NCBI GenBank assembly: GCA_036825655.1
Contig: DAISXU010000053.1
Coordinates: forward strand, 1-13,980
Direction: 5' to 3'
DNA: 13,980 nt
Source of the DNA: JALQTD01 sp036825655
Lineage (GTDB): Bacteria; Bacteroidota; Bacteroidia; Flavobacteriales_D; Sanyastnellaceae
In this document: piece by piece, positions 1 to 7,061 of the stretch
Position numbering within the stretch: position 1 is the stretch's first letter
Layout: each line of letters starts with the position of its first letter
Notes under the pieces: generated by a model
The model's database searches: none
Told to the model about the DNA's origin: nothing
Seen by the model: the letters and a program-made list of their open reading frames with translations, nothing else
Made by a program: the position numbers and the translations under genes

Positions 1-368
1 GGCCTCGTAGGACTGGATGGCTTGACCTGCCGCAACTAAAGTATGCAGCGATGGTCAACGGTGCTACGCAATTGGCGATGATGAAATCCGATGTACTGAG
101 TGCCTTTGATACCATTCAAGTCTGCACCCATTACATCCACCAAGGTGAGAAGATTGATTACCTGCCCTTTGGCATTGAGCCCGAGGACGTAACGCCTGTT
201 TATGAGGAATTTGAAGGTTGGCCTACTGACCTCACATCCTGCACGGAAGAAAGCGCACTCCCTGCATCGATGCTCGCCTATACCCGGATGATTGAAAACG
301 CAACAGGGATTCCTGTATCCATTTTATCAGTTGGGCCGGATCGGGTCCAAACGATTGTTCGCAAATAG
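1..368 (+). CDS. purA: Adenylosuccinate synthetase, C-terminal fragment
   Basis: This is the last ~121 residues of PurA, the GTP-dependent enzyme that joins IMP and aspartate in the first step from IMP to AMP. The gene is cut by the window's left edge: codons are open from base 3, and bases 1-2 finish an earlier codon that is probably the Arg of the family's GRPRR motif. Visible family signatures are PRRTGWLDLPQLKYA, NGATQLAMMKSDVLSAF, GEKIDYLPFGIEPEDVTPVY and the C-terminal SVGPDRVQTIVRK, which matches the usual PurA ending. The ATG at 51 is internal and not a start. The gene stops 25 bases before cysC on the same strand, so cotranscription is possible. PurA is a known (p)ppGpp-inhibited enzyme, and a (p)ppGpp synthetase lies 3 kb away, but proximity alone shows no link. 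Confidence 0.96.
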   Translation, partial: PRRTGWLDLPQLKYAAMVNGATQLAMMKSDVLSAFDTIQVCTHYIHQGEKIDYLPFGIEPEDVTPVYEEFEGWPTDLTSCTEESALPASMLAYTRMIENATGIPVSILSVGPDRVQTIVRK

Positions 369-393
369 GATTATAGTTGTAAATTCAAGGGCG

Positions 394-849
394 ATGATTT
401 ATTGGTTCACTGGGCAGCCAGGACATGGGAAAACGACACTTGCTTTAGCGCTCATTCAGCGAATCGAAGAAACTGGAATGCGAGCCCATCATGTCGACGG
501 TGACGATTTGAGGGCGCTCACATTGAATAGCGACTACAGCAAAGCAGGGCGTGAAGCCAATATTCGCAGGGCTCAGACCATTGCCCATTTCCTTCACAAC
601 AAGGGAGAAATTGTAGTGGTTTCACTCGTGGCGCCCTACCGAAGCATTCGGGAGGAGCTGAAAGCAGCCGCCGATGTCGTTGAATGCTACGTTCACACCA
701 CGGATGTGCGCGGCAGGGAAGATCGCGCGGCCAAAGATTACGAGCCGCCATTGGAACAATTCATCGACATTGACACCACCCATCGGACCCTGGAGGAATG
801 CGTCAACCTCGTGCTTGAAACGGCCCCTTTAAAGCCTGCGAAGACATGA
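394..849 (+). CDS. cysC: Adenylylsulfate (APS) kinase, short variant
   Basis: Predicted to phosphorylate APS at the 3' position to give PAPS, downstream of CysDN. The protein is 151 residues; classical CysC has about 200. Visible motifs are a P-loop GQPGHGKTT (residues 7-15), DGDDLR (35-40), the REANIRR helix that contacts APS (53-59), APYRSIREEL (80-89) and FIDIDTT (123-129). Two features are unusual. The residue before PYR is Ala80, where classical enzymes have the phosphorylatable Ser of ISPYR. The stretch between the RGRED motif (106-110) and FIDID is short, so the mobile lid seems reduced. I chose ATG 394 because it puts MIYWFTG at the N-terminus and has AAGG just upstream; the frame runs open back to an ATG at 292, but that would overlap purA. 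The stop overlaps the next start (ATGA). A weak -7-like TATAGTTG lies at 372-379. Confidence 0.88.
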   Translation: MIYWFTGQPGHGKTTLALALIQRIEETGMRAHHVDGDDLRALTLNSDYSKAGREANIRRAQTIAHFLHNKGEIVVVSLVAPYRSIREELKAAADVVECYVHTTDVRGREDRAAKDYEPPLEQFIDIDTTHRTLEECVNLVLETAPLKPAKT

Positions 850-1103
850 GCTTGGAGCCACGGAAATCTCACATTCGCCATTTGGCTAAGACCATTACAT
901 GGAGAATTGTGGGCACCATTGACACCATCTTGATCGGGTGGCTCGTTTCAGGAGACGTGCGCGTCGGAGCGACCATTGGAGGGTTTGAAGTCATCTCTAA
1001 ACTCCTACTCTACTACCTGCACGAGCGCGCTTGGTTCAAATGGGGCTCCCTGGGACGCGTAGAATCCACCCATTCGGACCCTCCTAAACCTTCAGCACCA
1101 TGA
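846..1103 (+). CDS. DUF2061 small membrane protein in the sulfate-activation operon
   Basis: An 85-residue protein that I recognise as DUF2061 from the pattern AKTITWRIVGTIDTILIGWLVSG, then GATIGGFEVISKLLLYYLHERAW. Two hydrophobic segments (about residues 18-36 and 41-58) predict a two-helix inner-membrane hairpin. They are followed by a polar, Pro-rich tail. The function of DUF2061 is not known to me. Its start overlaps the cysC stop by four bases (ATGA), and its stop overlaps the cysD start in the same way, so translation of the three genes is probably coupled. That position suggests a role linked to sulfate activation, such as membrane tethering of the enzymes or help with sulfate uptake, but this is inference from context only. 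Confidence 0.85.
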   Translation: MSLEPRKSHIRHLAKTITWRIVGTIDTILIGWLVSGDVRVGATIGGFEVISKLLLYYLHERAWFKWGSLGRVESTHSDPPKPSAP

Positions 1104-2008
1104 GCACTGAATACAACCTTGACCACCTGGATGAATTGGAAGCTGAATCCATCTTTGTCATTCGAGAAGTGGCCGCTCAGTTCGATCGACCGGCCATCCT
1201 TTTTAGCGGAGGGAAGGACAGCATCGTCGTCACCCATTTGGCAGCCAAGGCATTTGCCCCTGCAAGGATCCCCATGCCTTTGGTGCACATTGACACCGGA
1301 CACAATTTCCCAGAAACGATGGAGTTTCGTGATGGACTCGTTGAAAGGCTCAATGCCCGTTTGGTCGTGGGAAGTGTGCAAGAGACCATCGATTCCGGTC
1401 GGGTGAAAGAAGAATCTGGGGTTCATGCAAGCCGAAATCGCTTGCAAACTGTGACCTTATTGGACACCATCGAAGCGCATGCGTTTGATGCCTGCATCGG
1501 CGGTGCACGAAGGGATGAAGAAAAGGCCAGGGCCAAGGAGCGTTTCTTTTCGCACCGAGATGATTTTGGGCAATGGGATCCCAAGAATCAAAGGCCTGAA
1601 CTTTGGAATTTGTTCAATGGAAGGCACCTGACTGGAGAGCACTTTAGGGTGTTTCCTTTGAACAATTGGACTGAATTGGACATCTGGAATTACATCGCAC
1701 GCGAGGGCATTGCACTTCCCTCCCTGTACTTCGCCCACGAGCGAGATTGCGTGGTGCGAGGTGAGACCATTTTGGCCTTCAGCGAACACCTGAATTTGCG
1801 CGAGGATGAAAGCGTTGAACGCATGCAAATTCGATTCAGAACGCTTGGTGATTTAACCATTACTGGCGCCATTGAAAGCGATGCAGATACCGTGGACAAA
1901 ATCGCAGCAGAAGTAGCCGCAACAAGGGTTACCGAGCGAGGCGGACGCATGGACGATCGACGCAGTTCAACCGCAATGGAAGACCGCAAAAAGGAAGGAT
2001 ATTTCTAA
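1100..2008 (+). CDS. cysD: Sulfate adenylyltransferase subunit 2
   Basis: The catalytic small subunit of GTP-driven ATP sulfurylase, which forms APS and pyrophosphate from ATP and sulfate as a complex with CysN. The protein is 302 residues, the same as the classical CysD length. It carries the PP-loop motif SGGKDS at residues 36-41, followed by LVHIDTGHNFPE (61-72), GGARRDEEKARAKERFFS (from about residue 134), the FGQWDPKNQRPELWNLFNG block and the characteristic C-terminal EDRKKEGYF. These are diagnostic of CysD and distinguish it from the related PAPS reductase CysH. The ATG at 1100 overlaps the upstream stop. The gene's stop TAA shares its last base with the cysN start (TAATG). Nothing appears truncated or mutated. 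Confidence 0.97.
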   Translation: MSTEYNLDHLDELEAESIFVIREVAAQFDRPAILFSGGKDSIVVTHLAAKAFAPARIPMPLVHIDTGHNFPETMEFRDGLVERLNARLVVGSVQETIDSGRVKEESGVHASRNRLQTVTLLDTIEAHAFDACIGGARRDEEKARAKERFFSHRDDFGQWDPKNQRPELWNLFNGRHLTGEHFRVFPLNNWTELDIWNYIAREGIALPSLYFAHERDCVVRGETILAFSEHLNLREDESVERMQIRFRTLGDLTITGAIESDADTVDKIAAEVAATRVTERGGRMDDRRSSTAMEDRKKEGYF

Positions 2009-3270
2009 TGGAAGAAGGAACGAAAAACAGCCTGCTTCGCTTCACCACGGCGGGGAGCGTCGACGATGGCAAGAGCACCTTAATCGGTCGATTGCTTCAT
2101 GACTCGAAGAGCATTTTTGAAGACCAGCTGGCTGCCGTGGAAACCTCGAGTGCACAGAAAGGGCTCGAAACCATCGACCTGAGCTTGTTGACGGATGGGC
2201 TCAAGGCAGAACGCGAACAAGGGATCACCATTGACGTGGCCTACCGGTATTTTGCGACAACTCGAAGGAAATTCATCATTGCTGACACGCCGGGGCACAT
2301 CGAATACACCCGCAACATGGTCACGGGTGCCTCAACGGAAGATTTGGCCATCATCTTGGTGGATGCACGACACGGTTTATTGGAGCAAACGCATCGGCAC
2401 AGTTTCATAGCCAGCATGCTGGGGATTGAGCATTTGGTTGTGTGCGTCAATAAGATGGATTTGGTGGAGTGGAAAGAGGAACGATTTCGTGAGATTGTTC
2501 AAGACTTCAAGAGCTTCAGTGCGCGTTTGAATGTTCCGGATATCAAGTTCATTCCAATCAGCGCGTTGTTGGGAGATAACGTGGTCGACAGCAGCGAACA
2601 CATGCCCTGGCATCATGGGGGTACGCTTTTGCATCACCTCGAGGAGGTGCACGTCAGCGGCGACCGCAACCTTCAAGACTGCCGATTCCCTGTCCAATAT
2701 GTCATTCGGCCACAATTGGATAGCGCGCGAGACTTCCGGGGTTATGCAGGCCGCATTGCAAGTGGGGTATTCAAAGCCGGTGACGAAGTGCTTGTTTTGC
2801 CCAGTGGACGGACGTCTTCGATTCGCTCCATCCGCATTGGTGAGGAAGTCATTCAAAAGGCATTTCCTCCCCTCAGCGTCACCATGACCCTCGAAGACGA
2901 CATCGATGTGTCCCGAGGTGACATGATTGTCCGGGTCCACAATCAACCTCACGTGGTGAACGAAATTGACACCCGGATTTGTTGGTTGTCAGAAACACCG
3001 ATCAATCCATCAAGCCGTTACATCGTGCGATTGGCATGCAGCGAGTCCGTGGCCAAGTTGTCTGAGGTTGTTTACAAAATCGACATCAACACCCTCCATC
3101 GGATTGAAGATGACAAGGTCATTTCAATGAACGAAATGGCCCGCATAAAACTGCGTTTGGCTTCACCGCTCATGGTAGATGATTACCGGGAAAACAGAAC
3201 CACAGGGTCTTTCATCCTGATTGATCAAGCATCCGGATCAACTGTTGCCGCAGGGATCATTAACCTGTAA
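2008..3270 (+). CDS. cysN: Sulfate adenylyltransferase subunit 1 (GTPase)
   Basis: The regulatory GTPase subunit of ATP sulfurylase, an elongation-factor-like protein whose GTP hydrolysis drives APS formation by CysD. The protein is 420 residues. The G-domain motifs are all present: G1 GSVDDGKST (16-24), G2 around GITIDVAYRYF (72-82), G3 DTPGH (93-97), G4 NKMD (148-151) and G5 SAL (185-187). Beta-barrel domains follow, with RDFRGYAGRIASG (241-253) and a C-terminus ending in GSTVAAGIINL. There is no fused APS kinase domain as in CysNC proteins, which fits the separate cysC upstream. It is somewhat shorter than the ~475-residue E. coli CysN. It is the last gene of the operon. Confidence 0.96.
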   Translation: MEEGTKNSLLRFTTAGSVDDGKSTLIGRLLHDSKSIFEDQLAAVETSSAQKGLETIDLSLLTDGLKAEREQGITIDVAYRYFATTRRKFIIADTPGHIEYTRNMVTGASTEDLAIILVDARHGLLEQTHRHSFIASMLGIEHLVVCVNKMDLVEWKEERFREIVQDFKSFSARLNVPDIKFIPISALLGDNVVDSSEHMPWHHGGTLLHHLEEVHVSGDRNLQDCRFPVQYVIRPQLDSARDFRGYAGRIASGVFKAGDEVLVLPSGRTSSIRSIRIGEEVIQKAFPPLSVTMTLEDDIDVSRGDMIVRVHNQPHVVNEIDTRICWLSETPINPSSRYIVRLACSESVAKLSEVVYKIDINTLHRIEDDKVISMNEMARIKLRLASPLMVDDYRENRTTGSFILIDQASGSTVAAGIINL

Positions 3271-3272
3271 TC

Positions 3273-3328
3273 AGGCAGGAGGTTGTGTTCCACACAGTCG
3301 GCATTTCCGAATTTTTCGCATCCTGCCT
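3273..3328 (+). terminator. Structured 3' region after cysN, possible terminator
   Basis: An 8-base perfect inverted repeat, AGGCAGGA (3273-3280) and TCCTGCCT (3321-3328), encloses 40 bases. Inside are two smaller hairpins, TGTGT-TCC-ACACA (3284-3296) and TCGG-CATTT-CCGA (3298-3310). The second is followed at once by ATTTTT (3311-3316). The parts could fold as a three-way junction, or the inner TCGG hairpin with its T-run could act as a short intrinsic terminator. It begins two bases after the cysN stop and precedes relA. The GC-rich stem immediately before the T-run is only four pairs, so the terminator call is tentative. Confidence 0.4.
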
Positions 3329-3363
3329 TAGGCTAGAGTCCTCTTCCCTGAAGCTCGCCAGAA

Positions 3364-3408
3364 TCTGATATCAAATCAGAGCCATACGTTCTATCTTCGC
3401 TTCGAAGC
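3364..3408 (+). promoter_or_regulatory. Putative relA promoter with inverted repeat and palindrome
   Basis: TATCTTCG at 3392-3399 resembles the Bacteroidota -7 element TAnnTTTG with one change, and sits 16 bases before the relA ATG. No clear -33 TTG is visible. In its place is a perfect 6-base inverted repeat TCTGAT-N5-ATCAGA (3364-3380). A 10-base palindrome GCTTCGAAGC (3399-3408) covers the expected transcription start. These could be operator sites or coincidences; no regulator can be named. Confidence 0.35.
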
Positions 3409-3415
3409 CTTCATC

Positions 3416-5671
3416 ATGCCTACCCCCATCATCGATCTCGAAGCCGAAAAACGTGAAATTCTTAGGAGGTACAGGGGATTGTTGCGCGCTGCGACACACA
3501 GCAAAGACCGCCTAAGTCGCAAGAAAATTCGCCGAGCATTTGACATCGCTCTCGAGGCTCATAAAGACATGCGCCGCAAAAGTGGTGAGCCCTACATCTA
3601 CCACCCCATTAGTGTGGCACGGGTTGTGGCGGAGGAAATGGGGTTGGACACCACGAGCATTGTATGTGCTCTTCTCCACGACACCGTAGAAGACACCTAC
3701 CTCACGCTCCAAGACGTTGAGCAACTGTTTGGCAGAAAAGAGCGCAACATCGTTGACGGATTGACGAAAATGGCAGGGGTATTTGAACCTGGCACCAGCG
3801 CTCAGGCCGAAAACTTCAGGAAAATGCTCTTGACGATGAGCGATGACGTCCGGGTCATACTCATTAAAATCGCGGACCGCTTGGACAACATGCGGACCTT
3901 GGATCACATGCGGCCTGACAAGCAGCAGAAGATTGCCTCTGAGACCCTCTACATGTACGCACCCCTCGCTCATCGCATGGGATTGTACTCCATTAAGACA
4001 GAATTAGAAGATTTGTCTTTGAAGTACAAGGAACCGGAGGATTACCAATTCATCGAAGCACGCTTGAGGAAAACGAAAGCCGTTCGCACGCGGTTCATTA
4101 ACAGCTTCAGCAGCCCCATCAAGCGGGCATTGGAAGAGGCTGGTTTTGAATTTGAAGTGAAAGGGCGGACCAAGAGCATTTTCAGCATTTGGACTAAAAT
4201 GCAGAAGAAGAAGGTCAGCTTTGAAGAGGTGTATGATGTATTCGCCATCCGCATCATCTTGGATAACTTGCCAGAACAGGAGAAGGCCGATGCCTGGCGG
4301 ACCTACAGCATTGTAACTGATTTCTACCAACCCAATCCGGATCGGTTGAGGGATTGGATTAGCATCCCGAAGGCCAACGGGTACGAGAGTTTGCACACCA
4401 CCGTGATGTCTCCCAGTGGGAAGTGGGTAGAAGTGCAGATCAGGTCGCGGCGCATGGATGAAGTGGCGGAGAAAGGATTCGCCGCCCATTGGAGGTACAA
4501 AGATGGAGCTGATGACAAGGAGTTGAAAGGGACTGACAGATTAAACCAACGCTCCTCCGCACCGACGCTCGACGCTTGGTTGGCCTCAGTTCGGGAAATC
4601 TTGGAAAGCGACGAGGAGGATGCCTTGCAGTTCATTGATGAGTTTCAGCTGAACTTATTCAATGATGAAATCTATGTGTTCACGCCCAACGGTGATTTGT
4701 TCACCCTTCCAAAAGGCGCTACCACCTTGGATTTTGCATTCCGTGTGCACACACAAATCGGGTCTCGCTGCATTGGGGGAAAAGTCAACCACAAACTCGT
4801 CCCGCTCAGCTACGAATTGGAAAGCGGCGACCAGGTGGAAATCATCACCTCTAAAAAGCAAACCCCAAAGGAAGATTGGCTCAATTACGTGAAGACCGCA
4901 AGTGCCCGATCCAAAATCAGGCATGCCCTGAGGGAAGAGGAAAGGAAAGTGGCCGGAAATGGGAAGGATTTGATGCGCAAGTGGATGAGGAAGGCCGGGC
5001 TGGACTTTGTCAACGCCAACATTGAAAACCTGCTGCGCAAATTGAAATTGGATTCGCCCCATGAGCTTTACTACAGGCTTGCGACTGGGCGTCTGAACTT
5101 GGACCTCATCGATGGATTCCATGTGGTAAAAGGCCGGTTGGAGTGGCTCAAACCCCAAGAGCAGCATGTCCCGTCCCCGCCCGCCATTGCCCCTCCCCCA
5201 GAAAAAGGCGATGAACTACTCATTGGGGAAGGCATGCAACGGGTGGACTACACCTTGGCCGCATGCTGCAACCCCATTCCTGGGGACGAGGTGTTTGGGT
5301 TTGTGACGGTTTCTGGTGGCATCAAGGTGCACCGAAGGAACTGCCCCAATGCAACGAACCTCCTTTCAAAGTATGCCTACCGCGTGATGAAGGCGCGTTG
5401 GTCATCCAAGGCAGCCGTTCAATTCGAAGTGCTCCTTGTCTTCAATGGCATCGACGACGTAGGCTTGGTCAATGCCGTTACCAAGGTGATCTCTGATGAC
5501 ATGCACGTCAACATGCGGGCCATTAGTTTCGAGTCCAAAGACGGCACGTTCGTAGGACGTGTTAAGGTCCTTGTTCACGACACGGATCATTTGGAACAAC
5601 TCCGAAAAGAGCTGCTTAACGTCAATGGAGTTTGGTCGGTAGAACGGGGCGATGAAGCCCAGGCCGATTAA
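3416..5671 (+). CDS. Bifunctional (p)ppGpp synthetase/hydrolase, RelA/SpoT family
   Basis: A full-length 751-residue Rel enzyme that makes and degrades the stringent-response alarmone (p)ppGpp. Domains in order are: HD hydrolase (about 40-200), with H63, HD at 88-89, ED at 92-93 and RLDN at 155-158; synthetase (about 245-360), with D274 in YDVFAIR, RLRDWISIPKANGYESLHTT (310-329) and E339 in VEVQIR; TGS (about 416-477); a zinc-finger/RIS-like region with ACCNPIPGDEV (616-626) and HRRNC (639-643); and ACT (about 668-745). RLRD at 310-313 matches the RxKD type of bifunctional Rel and not the ExDD type of synthetase-only RelA. The hydrolase motif reads RLDNMRTL where RLHNMRTL is common. A Pro-rich linker lies at 585-596. 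The N-terminus is short and compact, and the ATG at 3416 precedes a normal family start. Its stop overlaps the glyA stop. Confidence 0.96.
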   Translation: MPTPIIDLEAEKREILRRYRGLLRAATHSKDRLSRKKIRRAFDIALEAHKDMRRKSGEPYIYHPISVARVVAEEMGLDTTSIVCALLHDTVEDTYLTLQDVEQLFGRKERNIVDGLTKMAGVFEPGTSAQAENFRKMLLTMSDDVRVILIKIADRLDNMRTLDHMRPDKQQKIASETLYMYAPLAHRMGLYSIKTELEDLSLKYKEPEDYQFIEARLRKTKAVRTRFINSFSSPIKRALEEAGFEFEVKGRTKSIFSIWTKMQKKKVSFEEVYDVFAIRIILDNLPEQEKADAWRTYSIVTDFYQPNPDRLRDWISIPKANGYESLHTTVMSPSGKWVEVQIRSRRMDEVAEKGFAAHWRYKDGADDKELKGTDRLNQRSSAPTLDAWLASVREILESDEEDALQFIDEFQLNLFNDEIYVFTPNGDLFTLPKGATTLDFAFRVHTQIGSRCIGGKVNHKLVPLSYELESGDQVEIITSKKQTPKEDWLNYVKTASARSKIRHALREEERKVAGNGKDLMRKWMRKAGLDFVNANIENLLRKLKLDSPHELYYRLATGRLNLDLIDGFHVVKGRLEWLKPQEQHVPSPPAIAPPPEKGDELLIGEGMQRVDYTLAACCNPIPGDEVFGFVTVSGGIKVHRRNCPNATNLLSKYAYRVMKARWSSKAAVQFEVLLVFNGIDDVGLVNAVTKVISDDMHVNMRAISFESKDGTFVGRVKVLVHDTDHLEQLRKELLNVNGVWSVERGDEAQAD

Positions 5672-6939
5672 ACTGCAAACAGCGGCAAACCCGACATTTT
5701 CTCCTGCACCTCTTGCCCCACCTCGGAATGCACAACTGCGTCCTCTGGTGCAGCAATGACCCGATCGATCCAATCCGCAACGACTTCCATGTCCTGTGAC
5801 TTCATGCCTCGCGTGGTGATCGCTGGCGTCCCAATTCGGATGCCAGAAGTGACAAAGGGGGAACGCTCATCAAATGGGACCATGTTCTTGTTCAAGGTGA
5901 TGTGCGCTGCACCAAGCGCCTGCTCTGCCACCTTGCCCGTGACGCCCTTGTTGTTGAGGTCAATCAGCATCAGGTGGTTGTCGGTTCCTCCCGAAATGAG
6001 GTTGTAACCACGGCCCACCAAGGCAGCGGCCAAAGCTTGTGCGTTTTCCCTCACTTGGGCCGTGTAGGCTTTAAAAGAAGGTTTCAATGCCTCACCAAAA
6101 GCAACAGCTTTTGCCCCAATCACATGCTCCAATGGACCTCCTTGCATTCCAGGGAAAACCGCGCCATCCAGCAGGGAAGACATGCTCCGAATGGCCCCCT
6201 TCATGGTTTTCTTGCCCCATGGGTTGTCAAAATCCTGCCCCATCATGATGATGCCGCCTCGGGGCCCGCGCAAGGTCTTGTGCGTCGTGCTCGTGACGAT
6301 GTGGCAATGAGGCAGAGGATCGTTGAGGTCACCCGCGGCAATCAAACCAGCAGGGTGCGCAATGTCAGCCAGTAGCAAGGCACCAACCGAATCGGCAATG
6401 GCTCGGAACCTGGCATAATCCCATTCGCGAGAATAGGCCGATGCACCGCAAATGATCAGTTTCGGACGCACTCGGGCTGCAGTAGCCTCCACCTTGTCCA
6501 TGTCGATGATGCCGGAATCACGTTCCACCCCATAGAAGTTGGCCCGGTAGTGTTTCCCGCTAAAATTCACAGGAGAACCATGTGTCAAATGCCCACCATG
6601 TGCCAAGTCAAACCCCAGTATCGCATCCCCTGGCTCCAAGCATGCGAGCATGACTGCAGCGTTAGCGGAAGCACCAGAATGCGGCTGGACATTGGCCCAA
6701 GCTGCTCCGAATAACGCCTTCAACCGATCAATGGCCAACTGCTCCACTTCATCCACCACTTCACACCCGCCGTAATAGCGCTTTCCTGGGAGCCCTTCTG
6801 CATATTTATTGGTAAGAATAGACCCCTGAGCTATCATCACATCTTCACTCACGTAATTCTCTGAGGCAATGAGTTCCACACCATTTTTTTGGCGGTTGAA
6901 TTCGCGATTGATGAGGTCCGAAATGCGTTGGTCAGTCAT
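5668..6939 (-). CDS. glyA: Serine hydroxymethyltransferase
   Basis: A PLP enzyme that interconverts serine and glycine while moving a one-carbon unit to or from tetrahydrofolate. The protein is 423 residues, the usual bacterial length. Motifs include ELIASENYVSEDV (22-34), TNKYAEGLPGKRYYGGCE (43-60), NVQPHSGASANAAV (83-96), DIAHPAGLIA (192-201) and the PLP-lysine block TSTTHKTLRGPRGG with K221. Further motifs are FPGMQGGPLEH and TSGIRIGTPAITTRG near the C-terminus. The start CAT at 6937-6939 (minus ATG) gives a normal N-terminus, MTDQRISDLI, and a promoter lies just upstream on the minus strand. The gene converges on relA with no intergenic space, so its transcript must end inside relA or by another route. 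Confidence 0.98.
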   Translation of the reverse strand: MTDQRISDLINREFNRQKNGVELIASENYVSEDVMIAQGSILTNKYAEGLPGKRYYGGCEVVDEVEQLAIDRLKALFGAAWANVQPHSGASANAAVMLACLEPGDAILGFDLAHGGHLTHGSPVNFSGKHYRANFYGVERDSGIIDMDKVEATAARVRPKLIICGASAYSREWDYARFRAIADSVGALLLADIAHPAGLIAAGDLNDPLPHCHIVTSTTHKTLRGPRGGIIMMGQDFDNPWGKKTMKGAIRSMSSLLDGAVFPGMQGGPLEHVIGAKAVAFGEALKPSFKAYTAQVRENAQALAAALVGRGYNLISGGTDNHLMLIDLNNKGVTGKVAEQALGAAHITLNKNMVPFDERSPFVTSGIRIGTPAITTRGMKSQDMEVVADWIDRVIAAPEDAVVHSEVGQEVQEKMSGLPLFAV

Positions 6940-6957
6940 GGAAGGTATTTTGGGTCA

Positions 6958-6965
6958 CAAAACTA
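6958..6965 (-). promoter_or_regulatory. Bacteroidota -7 promoter element for glyA
   Basis: On the minus strand this reads TAGTTTTG, an exact match to the Bacteroidota -7 consensus TAnnTTTG. It is 18 bases upstream of the glyA start codon, leaving a short 5' UTR. The expected -33 region, about 23 bases further upstream on that strand, is a T-run (TTTTTTTTAACG) with no exact TTG. An inverted repeat TTTTG-N5-CAAAA (6948-6962) overlaps the likely transcription start. Confidence 0.55.
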
Positions 6966-7030
6966 TTGAGCAACGGCATGCACTCGTTAAAAAAAACTGA
7001 CGAATTCCATTAAAAAAGACCGCTGCAACC

Positions 7031-7038
7031 TACCTTCA
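7031..7038 (+). promoter_or_regulatory. Possible -7 element for the exported DUF4177-like gene
   Basis: TACCTTCA partly matches TAnnTTTG and sits 23 bases before the ATG at 7062. No convincing -33 element is visible, so this is a weak call. The whole gap 6940-7061 is the divergent promoter region of glyA and the 7062 gene, with A-runs at 6989-6996 and 7012-7017. Confidence 0.25.
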
Positions 7039-7061
7039 TGCCGAATTAAAATCTTCTTGAA

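Noticed and set aside
292..393. Upstream extension of cysC to the ATG at 292
   Set aside because: It would overlap purA by 77 bases and add residues unlike any CysC N-terminus. MIYWFTG at 394 is the natural start, with AAGG upstream.
2377..2952. 191-codon minus-strand frame inside cysN
   Set aside because: It is antisense to a fully motif-supported GTPase and is explained as a shadow.
2008..3270. Fused CysNC bifunctional enzyme
   Set aside because: The protein ends at residue 420 with no kinase P-loop after the barrel domains; the kinase is the separate cysC.
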